Source: Streptomyces flavidovirens DSM 40150
Lineage (GTDB): Bacteria; Actinomycetota; Actinomycetes; Streptomycetales; Streptomycetaceae
NCBI RefSeq assembly: GCF_000429085.1
Contig: NZ_AUBE01000005.1
Coordinates: forward strand, 62,001-126,000
Direction: 5' to 3'
Length of the DNA stretch: 64,000 bases
Each line of letters opens with the position of its first letter. The stretch's first letter is position 1. Below, piece by piece: positions 42,352 to 51,382 of this stretch. Made by a program: the position numbers and the translations under genes. The notes beneath the pieces were generated by a model. That model was not told where the DNA came from, searched no databases, and saw nothing but the letters and a program-made list of their open reading frames with translations.

Positions 42352-44712
42352 GTGCCCCCTGTCACACCGCCTCGCGACGACGACGGAGGAGCCGCGCTCG
42401 AACTTCTGGTCCACGGCGTCGGCGGCACCACCCCCCAGGACATGCTCGGCGATCCGCGTACGGTCCGGGTCACCGGTGACGAGACCGCCGCTGTGTTCCG
42501 CCGTGCCGATGACGCCGAAGCGGAGGACAGCGCGGAGGAGGGCGGTGCCCGGCCCCGCGACCGGCCCGTCCCCGAGGCATACGTCTGGTGCAACCTCACC
42601 TCCGGCAACGGCGCCCGCGCCCTGTGGCTGCTCCTGCTGCCTTTCATGGTCGCCAACCTCGCCCACTGGATGCAGCCCACCACCCGCGGCCTCACCAGGA
42701 CCGTGCGCCTGTACGGCGTGCTGGTGCGGCTCCTCGCCCTCAGCCTCACCGTGCTGCTGATCGCCGCCGCCTGCGAGGTCGCGCTCGACCTCACCGCGTG
42801 GCAGTGCGCGGGCTCCCCCGGCTGCTCCGGTGACAGGTCGTGGCTCGGCTTCCTCTCCACCGCGCAGGGCGGCTGGTGGGCCCAGCCGGGCCGGCGCCTC
42901 GCCCTGGCCGCCGTCGTACCCGCCGCGCTGACCGGCCTGCTCTGGTACCTGTCCCACCGCACCTGGAGCGCGTACGAGGCCCAGCGTCCCCTGCCCGCCG
43001 GTGCCGAGCCCGACCCCGACGAGCCGACGGCCCGCCCCGCCCTCGGCATGCCCGGCTTCTGGTACGGCCGCCGCCTCGTCGCCCGGCTGCGCGCCGCCCA
43101 CACCGCCGCCGGGTTCCTCACCGTCGCCGCCGCCGTCGCCGTAGCGGTCGCCCGTTACGACCGGCGCGACTCGGGACCGCTCCCCGAAGCGATCGGCCGG
43201 CTGCTCGAACTGTCCCTGCTCGCCGGAGCCGCCCTCGTGGTGTGGGTGGTCTGCCGCAGAGGCCGCTGCGAAAGCCGCCTCGACGTGAAGCTCGACCGGG
43301 CCGTCACCACCCTGCTGCCCGGCTCCGCGTTCGCCCTGCTGGCCCTGACCGTGCTGTACGCCGCCTGGTCCCGCCCCGGCTGGGTCTCCGAAGGCCGGCT
43401 ACCGGGCGACCGTACCTTCGGCATCATCGCCCTCACCCAGGGCGGCCTGGTCGTCGCGCTCGCCGCCGTCGCGCTCACCATGTACCGGAGGGTTCCCGAC
43501 GCGCGTACGGCGATGCGCGGACTCGGCGGTCCCGCCACCGCCATGCTCGCCTGCGCGCTCGGCGGCGTCATGACCGGCGGCGTCGCCCAGCGCGTCGCCG
43601 ACTGGCTCGACGGAGCCGGCACACCGGGGGAACCCGGCGGCACCATCGAAGGACCCCCGGTGCTGCTCACGTGGCAGGCCTCCGTCATCCCGCCCCTGCT
43701 CGTCGTCCTGCTGGCGATGGGAGCCTTCTTCGCCGTACGCACCTGGCGCTCCCGGCGGGCGATGGCCGACGACATCGAGGCGGAGTACCCTGACGCGGAG
43801 CCCGACTTCGTACGCACGCGTCGCATCGCGAGGATCCGCGCCATGGCCGCACTCACCGACCGGGGGCCCGCGATACTCGGTGTCACCTCGGGGGCCACCT
43901 TTCTGCTCGGAGCCGCCGCGCTCCTCGGTGCCTGGGTGACGGGGAAGGTGCCGGGCAGGGCCGCGTCGGGCACCGCCGACTTCGTCGCCTCGGCGGCGCA
44001 GGCCGCACAGGCGCTCGGCTCCTGGCTGATCGGCTTCGGCTTCATACTGTTCGTCACGTGGGGCCGCCGGGCCTACCGCGACCCCGCCGCCCGGCGGACC
44101 ATCGGCATCCTCTGGGACGTCGGCACCTTCTGGCCGCGGGCCTCCCACCCCTTCGCGCCACCCTGTTACGCCGAGCGGGCCGTGCCCGATCTGACCTGGC
44201 GGATGGCCAGCTGGACCGACCGTACCGGCGGACGGCTCGTCATCTCCGGCCACTCCCAGGGCAGCGTGCTGTCGGCCGCCGCGGTCTGGCAGCTGCCACA
44301 GCGCACCAGACGCCGGGTAGCACTGCTCACGTACGGCTCACCGCTGGAGCGGCTGTACGGGCGGTGGTTCCCGGCGTTCTTCGGTCCCGCCTGTCTCGAA
44401 GCGCTGAGTCACGAGGTGCGGTGCTGGCGGAACCTGTGGCGCCGTACCGACCCCATAGGCGGACCCGTGCGCGTGAAGGGCGGACAGGGGCCCGACGTGG
44501 ACCGTGCAGCGCTCAAGGACCCGCTCGCCTACGGACGTACCAGGGAACAGCCGCTGCCCGCTCCCGTGCTCGGCCATTCCGATTACCAGGACGATCCCGC
44601 GTTCGACGAGGAAAGGACCGCACTGCTCGACCGGCTGTCGCCGTGCGGGGTGCCCCGGCAGCGGACCGACACGCCGCTTGATCAGGGGAGTTCCGGCAGG
44701 TCCTCGGGGTAG
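42352..44712 (+). CDS. Polytopic membrane protein with split alpha/beta-hydrolase fold
   Basis: 786 residues. N-terminal ALELLVHGVGGTTPQDMLGD looks like the first strand and oxyanion loop (HG) of an alpha/beta hydrolase. About ten membrane segments follow (90-580). The C-terminal part has the nucleophile elbow VISGHSQGSVLSAAAVWQ (Ser near residue 634) and then LTYGSPLERLYGRWFPAFFG. So the hydrolase domain appears interrupted by the membrane region. GTG 42352. It overlaps the convergent beta-helix/AAA gene by 31 bases. Could be a lipase or esterase in the membrane; substrate unknown. Confidence 0.8.
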   Translation: MPPVTPPRDDDGGAALELLVHGVGGTTPQDMLGDPRTVRVTGDETAAVFRRADDAEAEDSAEEGGARPRDRPVPEAYVWCNLTSGNGARALWLLLLPFMVANLAHWMQPTTRGLTRTVRLYGVLVRLLALSLTVLLIAAACEVALDLTAWQCAGSPGCSGDRSWLGFLSTAQGGWWAQPGRRLALAAVVPAALTGLLWYLSHRTWSAYEAQRPLPAGAEPDPDEPTARPALGMPGFWYGRRLVARLRAAHTAAGFLTVAAAVAVAVARYDRRDSGPLPEAIGRLLELSLLAGAALVVWVVCRRGRCESRLDVKLDRAVTTLLPGSAFALLALTVLYAAWSRPGWVSEGRLPGDRTFGIIALTQGGLVVALAAVALTMYRRVPDARTAMRGLGGPATAMLACALGGVMTGGVAQRVADWLDGAGTPGEPGGTIEGPPVLLTWQASVIPPLLVVLLAMGAFFAVRTWRSRRAMADDIEAEYPDAEPDFVRTRRIARIRAMAALTDRGPAILGVTSGATFLLGAAALLGAWVTGKVPGRAASGTADFVASAAQAAQALGSWLIGFGFILFVTWGRRAYRDPAARRTIGILWDVGTFWPRASHPFAPPCYAERAVPDLTWRMASWTDRTGGRLVISGHSQGSVLSAAAVWQLPQRTRRRVALLTYGSPLERLYGRWFPAFFGPACLEALSHEVRCWRNLWRRTDPIGGPVRVKGGQGPDVDRAALKDPLAYGRTREQPLPAPVLGHSDYQDDPAFDEERTALLDRLSPCGVPRQRTDTPLDQGSSGRSSG

Positions 44713-47087
44713 AGGAGGGTCAGGTCGTCCGTGTTCATCTCGGTGAGCCGGGCGACCCGTCCGGCATGCCGCTCCACCATCGACTCGAACGTCTGGCGGG
44801 CGGTACGGCCGTTGCCGAACGCGGGTCCCTTGGGCAGCACGGTGAAGTACTTCAACAGCGCTTCGGCCGTTCCCGTACCGAGCCGGTACTCGTGCTCCTC
44901 GGCCTGCTGCTCGACGATCCGCAGCAGCTCCTCCGGCGCGTAGTCGGAGAACCTGATCGTGCGCGAGAAGCGCGAGGCGACACCGGGGTTCACGCTGAGG
45001 AAGCGCTCCATCTCCGCCGTGTACCCGGCGACGATGACGACGACCGCCTCCCGGTGGTCCTCCATCAGCTTCACCAGCGTGTCGATGGCCTCCCGGCCGA
45101 AGTCGCGCCCCGAGTCCTCCGGGGACAGGGCGTACGCCTCGTCGATGAACAGCACACCGCCGCGCGCCCGGTCGAACGCCTCCTGCGTACGGATGGCCGT
45201 CGAGCCGATGTGCTCGCCGACCAGGTCCACCCGCGACACCTCGACGAGATGACCGCGCTCCAGCACCGCGAGCGAGGCGAGGATCTCGCCGTACAGCCGC
45301 GCGACCGTGGTCTTCCCGGTGCCGGGCGAACCGGTGAAGACCAGATGCCGGCGGACCGAGGCGGCCTTGAAGCCGGCTTCCTGGCGGCGCCGGCCGATCT
45401 CGATCATGTCGGTGAGAGCGCGCACCTCGCGCTTGACGCTCTCCAGGCCCACCAGAGCGTCCAGTTCGCCGAGCACGGCGTTGGGTGTACGGACCGGCTC
45501 CGCGTCCGGCGCAAGGCCCGTCACGGGCTCGGTGGCGCGTTGCCCGGGGACCGCGCCGAGCAGCCCGGTGGTCTGCGTCGCGGTCAGCACGGCGGGGGTC
45601 TGCGGAACCGACGCCCGTACGCCGCTCTCGTCGCTGGTGCAGTCCTCGACGAGCGGCCCGTCCTCGGCGAACTCATAACCCCCGCGCGCGCAGCGCTCCG
45701 TACGGCAGCGGGTGAGCGTCGTACGGCAGCCGTCGATCACATGGAAGCCGTAACCGCTGCTCCCCGTCACCCGGCAGCCGTGGAACGTGCCGCGGCCCTC
45801 GGCGGAGACGTAGAAACCCGCCTCGGCGGGCGAGGTGACCGTGCAGCGCTCTATGCGCGGGTCGGCGCCCTTGGTGACGATGACACCGGTCTGCGCCCCG
45901 TCGATGGTGCAGCCGGAGAGTGTGCCGCCGCTGCCGTGGTCGCGGAACCACGCACCGGTCGACGCCTCGCGGATCCGGCAGTCGTCGAGCTGCGCGGTCG
46001 CGCCGTCGCTCACGGACACCGCCGTGTTGCGCACCTGGGACAGGTCGCTGTCGACGACATCGGCGCGCGAGCCCCGGTCGAGGACGAAAAGCGCGTCCGG
46101 TACGTCGTGCACCCGGCAGCCCTCCAGAACCGCCGTCGCGCCGTCGCTGATCCAGACGGCCGGATAGTCGCCCGTACTGTCGTGGATCTCGCACTGGTTG
46201 GCGTCCACGCGCGTGCCGGGGTCCCACACGGACAGTCCGTTGCGGCCGAACCGGCGCACCGTGGAACGCGTGAGGGTGAGGACCGCACGCGAACGCAGGT
46301 CGATCGCGTTCTCCGGGATGTCGTGGATGTCGCAGTCGGAGAGCGTCAGTACGGCGTCGGTGTCGAGGGTGACACCGTCGGCCGAAGTGCGGTGCACGGA
46401 GCAGTCGGTGAGGTGGGCCGAGGCGCGGGCGGCGACCTGTACGCCGGTGCCCCTGACCTCGTACACCTCGCAGCCGATGGCCTCCAGGCCGCTGCCCTCG
46501 CCGTTCACGGACAGGCCCGCTCCCGACGTGTGGTGGATACGGCACCGGTCCAGACGCGGGTGCGCGCCGCCGCGCACCGAGACGCCCGACTGGCCGGCCG
46601 CGACCACCTCACACTCCTCGAACACCCCGCCCGCGCCCTCCAGTACGCCGATGCCGACGCCCGCCGGATTGTCGACGGTGCAGCGGCGCACGGTCGGCCG
46701 GGCCGCACCACGCACCTCGATGCCGACGGCGGAACGGGTCACGATGCGCAGATCGACGAGCTCGGGGGTGCCGTCCTCGACGAGCAGGGCAGGGGCGGCC
46801 GTGTCCTGTCCCTCGATGTGGAGGTCCTGGACCACGGCGGAGGCGCGCACGGTCAGCGCCACACCGTCGACGGGGGCGATCCGCACCGAACCGGCCGTCC
46901 CCTCGGGGCCGCGCAGGGTCACGGCGCGCTCGACGACGAGGTTCTCCCGGTACGTACCAGGGGCGACGGTGAGCACATCGCCGTCCCCCGCGGCCTCCAG
47001 GGCTGCGGCGAGGGAGGCGTACTCGCCTGTGCGGCGCCGCCACCGCGATGTGCCGGTGTGCGTCACCTGGACCGTGCCCTGTGCCAT
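44682..47087 (-). CDS. Right-handed beta-helix protein fused to a CbxX-type AAA+ ATPase
   Basis: 801 residues. N-terminal about 20-490: a long run of 22-24-residue beta-helix coils of pectate-lyase/NosD type, e.g. VRRCTVDNPAGVGIGVLEGA and CRIHHTSGAGLSVNGEGS. C-terminal about 545-801: CbxX/EccA-like AAA+ with VGLESVKREVRAL, Walker A FTGSPGTGKTTVARLYG, Walker B VLFIDEAYAL, and arginine finger region VASRFSRTIRFSDY. No signal, so the helix is cytosolic. ATG 47087. The domain pairing resembles ESX-type chaperone ATPases but no ESX genes are near. Confidence 0.92.
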   Translation of the reverse strand: MAQGTVQVTHTGTSRWRRRTGEYASLAAALEAAGDGDVLTVAPGTYRENLVVERAVTLRGPEGTAGSVRIAPVDGVALTVRASAVVQDLHIEGQDTAAPALLVEDGTPELVDLRIVTRSAVGIEVRGAARPTVRRCTVDNPAGVGIGVLEGAGGVFEECEVVAAGQSGVSVRGGAHPRLDRCRIHHTSGAGLSVNGEGSGLEAIGCEVYEVRGTGVQVAARASAHLTDCSVHRTSADGVTLDTDAVLTLSDCDIHDIPENAIDLRSRAVLTLTRSTVRRFGRNGLSVWDPGTRVDANQCEIHDSTGDYPAVWISDGATAVLEGCRVHDVPDALFVLDRGSRADVVDSDLSQVRNTAVSVSDGATAQLDDCRIREASTGAWFRDHGSGGTLSGCTIDGAQTGVIVTKGADPRIERCTVTSPAEAGFYVSAEGRGTFHGCRVTGSSGYGFHVIDGCRTTLTRCRTERCARGGYEFAEDGPLVEDCTSDESGVRASVPQTPAVLTATQTTGLLGAVPGQRATEPVTGLAPDAEPVRTPNAVLGELDALVGLESVKREVRALTDMIEIGRRRQEAGFKAASVRRHLVFTGSPGTGKTTVARLYGEILASLAVLERGHLVEVSRVDLVGEHIGSTAIRTQEAFDRARGGVLFIDEAYALSPEDSGRDFGREAIDTLVKLMEDHREAVVVIVAGYTAEMERFLSVNPGVASRFSRTIRFSDYAPEELLRIVEQQAEEHEYRLGTGTAEALLKYFTVLPKGPAFGNGRTARQTFESMVERHAGRVARLTEMNTDDLTLLYPEDLPELP

Positions 47088-47219
47088 GGCGTTGCTGTGC
47101 CCCCACCTTGTGCAGACGTACTGATGAACTGGCTGCTCCACCGTAGCGCGCGCGGGGCGGGCGAGTTGACCGGTCAGCCGTGCTCACGACGCCGTCGTCC
47201 GGTGGCGCTGTTCGTACCG

Positions 47220-48053
47220 TCAGGAGGCCTGTTCGAGGATTCTCACCGGATCGCCGACCCGGATGGTTCCGGTCGTCTCCGGTACGAGATTCTGGCCGAA
47301 GAGCAGCTTGTCCCCGGAGCGCCGGTGCCTGGCGAGCGTACGCAGAGGCTCCTTGCCGCGCTGGGCCGTCCGCTGATCGGTGGTGGTGACGACACAGCGG
47401 GCGCAGGGCTCGGTGATCCGGAAGGTGACGTCGCCGATCGCGATCCGCTTCCAGCCGTCCTCCGCCCAGGGAGCCGTGCCGTCCAGGACGGCGTTCGGCC
47501 GGAAACGGGCCATCGGGAGCGGGCCCTCGTCGGCGTGGTCGCCCTGCGCGATGAGGGAGTTCAGGGCGTCGAGCGACGAGAGGGTGGTGACCAGCAGGGG
47601 GTAGGCGTCGGCGAAACTCACGGTCTCGCCAGGCCTGCCGTGCTTCGGGGCGACGGGACGGCGGCGCGCCGGGTCGTCGAGATGGACGAGACGCACCTCG
47701 GTGCCCAGGAAGTCGCTGAACCAGGCGTGCGCCTCCGCGTCCGCTTCGACCGCCTCCACCTTGTCCTTCGGGAACTGTGCGACCGCCGTGGCCACGGGCT
47801 CGGGCACCGTCACGCTCAGCGGCTCGCGTCCGGGGGCGGACAGCCGTATCCCGCCGTCCGGCAGCGGCTCGGCGCGCGCGAGCGCGAGGCGCGGCTGCGG
47901 ACGCTGCGTGACGACCTTGCCGGCCGGGTCGACCAGCATCCATCTGCGGTCCCCGGCCGGACCCCACGGCTCGACCCTCACCTCGCCCGGCGCACACCCC
48001 GCCGCCGACTTGACCGGATAGACATGGACCGCGTGCAGCAGGGAATTCGGCAT
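47220..48053 (-). CDS. MOSC domain protein (mARC-like)
   Basis: 277 residues. MOSC_N barrel (about 5-120): LHAVHVYPVKSAAGCAPGEV, DRRWMLVDPAGKVVTQRPQP. MOSC domain (about 130-275): RFRPNAVLDGTAPWAEDGWK, then EPCARCVVTTTD with the molybdenum-coordinating Cys, and LLFGQNLVPETTGTIRVGDP. These enzymes bind molybdenum cofactor and reduce N-hydroxylated compounds or handle sulfur. ATG 48053. Confidence 0.92.
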   Translation of the reverse strand: MPNSLLHAVHVYPVKSAAGCAPGEVRVEPWGPAGDRRWMLVDPAGKVVTQRPQPRLALARAEPLPDGGIRLSAPGREPLSVTVPEPVATAVAQFPKDKVEAVEADAEAHAWFSDFLGTEVRLVHLDDPARRRPVAPKHGRPGETVSFADAYPLLVTTLSSLDALNSLIAQGDHADEGPLPMARFRPNAVLDGTAPWAEDGWKRIAIGDVTFRITEPCARCVVTTTDQRTAQRGKEPLRTLARHRRSGDKLLFGQNLVPETTGTIRVGDPVRILEQAS

Positions 48054-48106
48054 GCGGCCAATCCTGCCAGCCGGGTCTGACAGTCGTACGCCCGGTCAGT
48101 ATCCGG

Positions 48107-48574
48107 TCAGTACCCCCGGCCCTGGTACTGCTGGTTGTACGGGTCGTCGTACGGCGTGGCCGCGGGCATCGGACGCGGCGCCGCGGGGCGCATCGCCTCG
48201 TACCCGGTGGCAGCGGCCTGGCGCGGCTGCTGCTGTTGGTACTGCTGCGGGCCGGGGTAGCCGCGCGGGCCCGATGCCTGCTGCGGGATGTACGGCGCGG
48301 GCGCGTGCTGGAGCGGCGCCGGCTGGGGCGCGGCCTGCTGCGGGTAGCCGTACGAAGGAGCGGGGGAGTAGTAGGAAGGCGCCGGGGGAAGCGCGGGAAG
48401 CGCCGCTGGGAGAGCCGGCAGATAGCTGTTTCCGGTGTCGTACGCCGCGGGCACCCGGATGGGAGCGATCTGGGGTGTGCCCCGCTCTGCGACGAGGGAG
48501 TCGTAGATCGGGGTGTCCGGGAAGGACGGGGCGGAGTAGTAACCGCCGCCGTAGGTGGCGCGGGGGGAGGTCAT
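48107..48574 (-). CDS. DUF6643-like Pro/Tyr/Gln-rich protein
   Basis: 155 residues, low complexity. After MTSPRATYGGGYYSAPSFPD, the body is rich in Pro, Ala, Tyr and Gln (PAPSYYSPAPSYGYPQQAAP, QQYQQQQPRQ) and ends NQQYQGRGY. Likely disordered; no catalytic motif. The N-terminal 45 residues are more ordered-looking and hold any conserved core. ATG 48574. Divergent from the TerD fusion. Confidence 0.75.
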   Translation of the reverse strand: MTSPRATYGGGYYSAPSFPDTPIYDSLVAERGTPQIAPIRVPAAYDTGNSYLPALPAALPALPPAPSYYSPAPSYGYPQQAAPQPAPLQHAPAPYIPQQASGPRGYPGPQQYQQQQPRQAAATGYEAMRPAAPRPMPAATPYDDPYNQQYQGRGY

Positions 48575-48845
48575 GGCACCTAAGTTAAGCCGAAGATGTT
48601 GTGGTTGGGGAGCCCGATAAGAGGGTTGTTTTACGAGTTAGGAGTGACGGCGGATCCCTAATCCGAGCGAACTTGGGAAAAACGGTCGCCGCGCGGCGTT
48701 GGGATCGTGTAAAGAGTGCGCTGGCCATGGGTTACCCGAGGTCGGTGGGTGATCTTGAGCCCGTCGTCGAGGGGCCCCGGAACGCGGGGGAATACGTTGG
48801 CCGTACACAAATCCTCAGACACCCGCAGCCGCGATGGGGGCGATC

Positions 48846-50117
48846 ATGTCCATGCTTAAAGGAACCAATGTGCCGGTGCCGGCGCAGGCTGTGCGTATCG
48901 AATTGGGATGGCGTTCAGGTGCCGGTGTACCGGACGTCGACGCCTCCGCTCTCCTGCTGGTGTCGGGAAAGGTCCGTACGGACGCCGACTTCGTCTTCTA
49001 CAACCAGCCCGCGCACGCGTCGGGCGCGGTACGGCACGACGGGAAGACCCCTGCCGGGGACGGTGTAACGGACACGCTTTCCGTCGACCTCGCGCGGGTC
49101 GAGGCCGCCGTGGAGACCGTCGTGGTGGCGGCCTCGGCGGACAGCGGCAACTTCGGGCAGGTGCCGGGCCTTTACGTCCGGGTGCTGGACGCGACGAACG
49201 GCACGGAGATCACACGGTTCGACAGCCAGGACGCGAGCGACGAAACGGCCTTCGTCCTCGGCGAGCTCTACCGGCGGCAGGGCGCGTGGAAGTTCCGCGC
49301 CGTGGGCCAGGGCTACGACAGCGGACTCCAGGGGCTGGCCACGGACTTCGGCATCAGCGTCGACGAGCCCCAGCAGCAGGCATCCGCGACGGCGGCGGCA
49401 CCAGCACCCGCACCGGTCCTGGCGCCGGTCGCGGCTGCGACACCGGCCGCGCCCCCGGTCCCGCCGCCGTCCGCTCCCGTGAGCTTCAGCAAGATCACGC
49501 TCACCAAGGAATCACCCGCTGTCTCCCTGACCAAGCGGGGCGGCACCACGGGCATGATGCGCGTCAACCTCAACTGGGAAGTGCGCAAGCAGTTCAAGGG
49601 CTGGGCCGCCAAGCTCGGCAGGGCCGTCGCCATGCACGGCGACCTCGACCTCGACCTGTGCGCCCTCTACGAACTCACCGACGGCCGCAAGGGGGTTGTC
49701 CAGGCGCTCGGCAACGCCTTCGGGTCGCTGCAGCAGCCGCCGTACATCCAGCTCGACGGTGACGACCGCACCGGATCCGTGCGGACCGGCGAGAACCTGA
49801 CCATCAACCTCGACCACCAGGACAAGCTGCGTCGCGTCGTCATCTTCGTCGCTGTCTACGAAGGGGCCCGTTCCTTCGCCGACCTGCACGCCACGGTCAC
49901 CCTCACGCCGCAGAACGGAGCACCGATCGACTTCTCGCTCGACGAGTGCACCGTGCCGTCCACCGTCGCGGCGCTCGCCCTCATCACCAACGAGGGCGGC
50001 GATCTGACCGTGCGCCGCGAAGCGCGCTATCTCGTACCGGAACGCGGTGTCAGCCCCCAGCGCACCATCGACCACGCCTACGGGTGGGGCATGAACTGGT
50101 CGCCCGGCAGAAAGTGA
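48846..50117 (+). CDS. Tandem TerD-domain protein
   Basis: 423 residues. First TerD-like domain (about 1-180): [61 protein letters not shown] Pro/Ala linker (185-225). Second TerD/TerF-like domain (about 230-423): [35 protein letters not shown] with Asp Ca-binding residues, and [20 protein letters not shown]. Ter proteins form calcium-dependent stress complexes at the membrane. ATG 48846 with GGGGGCG upstream. No other ter gene nearby. Confidence 0.9.
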   Translation: MSMLKGTNVPVPAQAVRIELGWRSGAGVPDVDASALLLVSGKVRTDADFVFYNQPAHASGAVRHDGKTPAGDGVTDTLSVDLARVEAAVETVVVAASADSGNFGQVPGLYVRVLDATNGTEITRFDSQDASDETAFVLGELYRRQGAWKFRAVGQGYDSGLQGLATDFGISVDEPQQQASATAAAPAPAPVLAPVAAATPAAPPVPPPSAPVSFSKITLTKESPAVSLTKRGGTTGMMRVNLNWEVRKQFKGWAAKLGRAVAMHGDLDLDLCALYELTDGRKGVVQALGNAFGSLQQPPYIQLDGDDRTGSVRTGENLTINLDHQDKLRRVVIFVAVYEGARSFADLHATVTLTPQNGAPIDFSLDECTVPSTVAALALITNEGGDLTVRREARYLVPERGVSPQRTIDHAYGWGMNWSPGRK

Positions 50118-50133
50118 CCCTCCGGCGGCCCGC

Positions 50134-51324
50134 TCAGCGCTCGGGCGCGGCTTCAGGACGAGCGTACGTACGCCCCTTCCAGGCCGCGCCCCGCCCCTGG
50201 TAGTGCCGCACGGCGGAATCGACGGTCATCAGCAGGTAGAGGACAGCGGTGAACGGCAGCAGCGGAGCGAGCCACAGCGGCTGCCGGTAGTAGCGCAGCA
50301 CAGGAAGGTACGTAGCGGTCATTACCGCCCATGCCAGGCCGCCCGCCCATGCCGCCACACCGTCAACCGACAGCACACCGGCGCAGAGCGTGAGCGGGGG
50401 CGCGAGATACACCAGCGCGAGCCCCACGACCGTTCCCGCGAGCAGCGGCGGACTGTGCCGCAGTTGCGCGTACGCGCTGCGCGACACCATCCGCCACAGA
50501 TCGCCGAGCCGCGGATACGGGCGCACGCTGTCCACGCCGTCGGCGAGCCCCAGCCAGATCCTGCCGCCACTGCGCCGCACCGCTCCGGCGAGGGACACAT
50601 CGTCGATCACCGCCTGGCGGATCGAGTCGGGCACGCGCGCGCGTACGACGGCCTCCGTGCGCAGCAGCACACAGCCGCCCGCGGCCGCCGAGGTCCGTGC
50701 CCCCGTTCTGTTGACCCACCGGAACGGATAGAGCTGCCCGAAGAAGTACACGAACGCGGGAACGACCAACCGCTCCCACGCGCTGACAACACGCAACCGC
50801 GCCATCTGGGAGACCAGGTCGAGGTGGTTGGTGCAGGCGGCGGCCACCAGTTCGCGCAGGCTCCCTGGCGCGTGCGCGATGTCGGCGTCCGTAAGGAGCA
50901 GGTACTCCGGTTCGCGCCCGTCCTCGCGCCCCCGCTCACGGGCCAGCGCGATGCCGTGCCGCAGGGCCCAGAGCTTCCCGGTCCAGCCCGGCTCCGGATC
51001 GCCGGGGGAGATCACCGTCAGCGGCAGCCCGCCGCGCCGGGCAGCCAGCTCCCGCGCCAGTGCGCCCGTACCGTCCTCGCTGCCGTCGTCGACCAGAATG
51101 ATCTCCGCACGGCCCGGATAGTCCTGTGCGAGCAGCGACGGCAGGCTCAGGGGAAGCACGCGCGCCTCGTCGCGCGCCGGGACGACCACGGCGACATCCG
51201 GCCATACGTCCGGCTCCTCGCGGCGCGGCAGACGCTGGTCGGTACGCCAGAAGAACCCGTGGCCCAGCAGCAGCCACCCCCACGCGGCCAGCGATCCCAC
51301 GGCAATCCACGCAACAGCGGTCAT
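50134..51324 (-). CDS. hpnB: HpnB-like family 2 glycosyltransferase
   Basis: 396 residues. N-terminal membrane helix, GT2 core: VAVVVPARDEARVLPLSLPS, IILVDDGSEDGTGALAREL (nucleotide Asp), GWTGKLWALRHGIALA, LLLTDADIAHAPGSL (DxD), GGCVLLRTEAV, then C-terminal helices LAGTVVGLALVYLAPPLTLC and others. The layout fits hopene-associated HpnB, which adds sugars to hopanoid lipids, but no hopene genes are in the window. ATG 51324. Confidence 0.8.
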   Translation of the reverse strand: MTAVAWIAVGSLAAWGWLLLGHGFFWRTDQRLPRREEPDVWPDVAVVVPARDEARVLPLSLPSLLAQDYPGRAEIILVDDGSEDGTGALARELAARRGGLPLTVISPGDPEPGWTGKLWALRHGIALARERGREDGREPEYLLLTDADIAHAPGSLRELVAAACTNHLDLVSQMARLRVVSAWERLVVPAFVYFFGQLYPFRWVNRTGARTSAAAGGCVLLRTEAVVRARVPDSIRQAVIDDVSLAGAVRRSGGRIWLGLADGVDSVRPYPRLGDLWRMVSRSAYAQLRHSPPLLAGTVVGLALVYLAPPLTLCAGVLSVDGVAAWAGGLAWAVMTATYLPVLRYYRQPLWLAPLLPFTAVLYLLMTVDSAVRHYQGRGAAWKGRTYARPEAAPER

Positions 51325-51382
51325 TCGCCGCAGTCTGCACCACCCCGGCGGCCGCGCGAGGCCGGTCGACTATGGTGACCGG

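Noticed and set aside
44766..48080. 1104-aa plus-strand frame opposite the AAA+ and MOSC genes
   Set aside because: Antisense shadow; the minus strand has Walker A/B and MOSC motifs.
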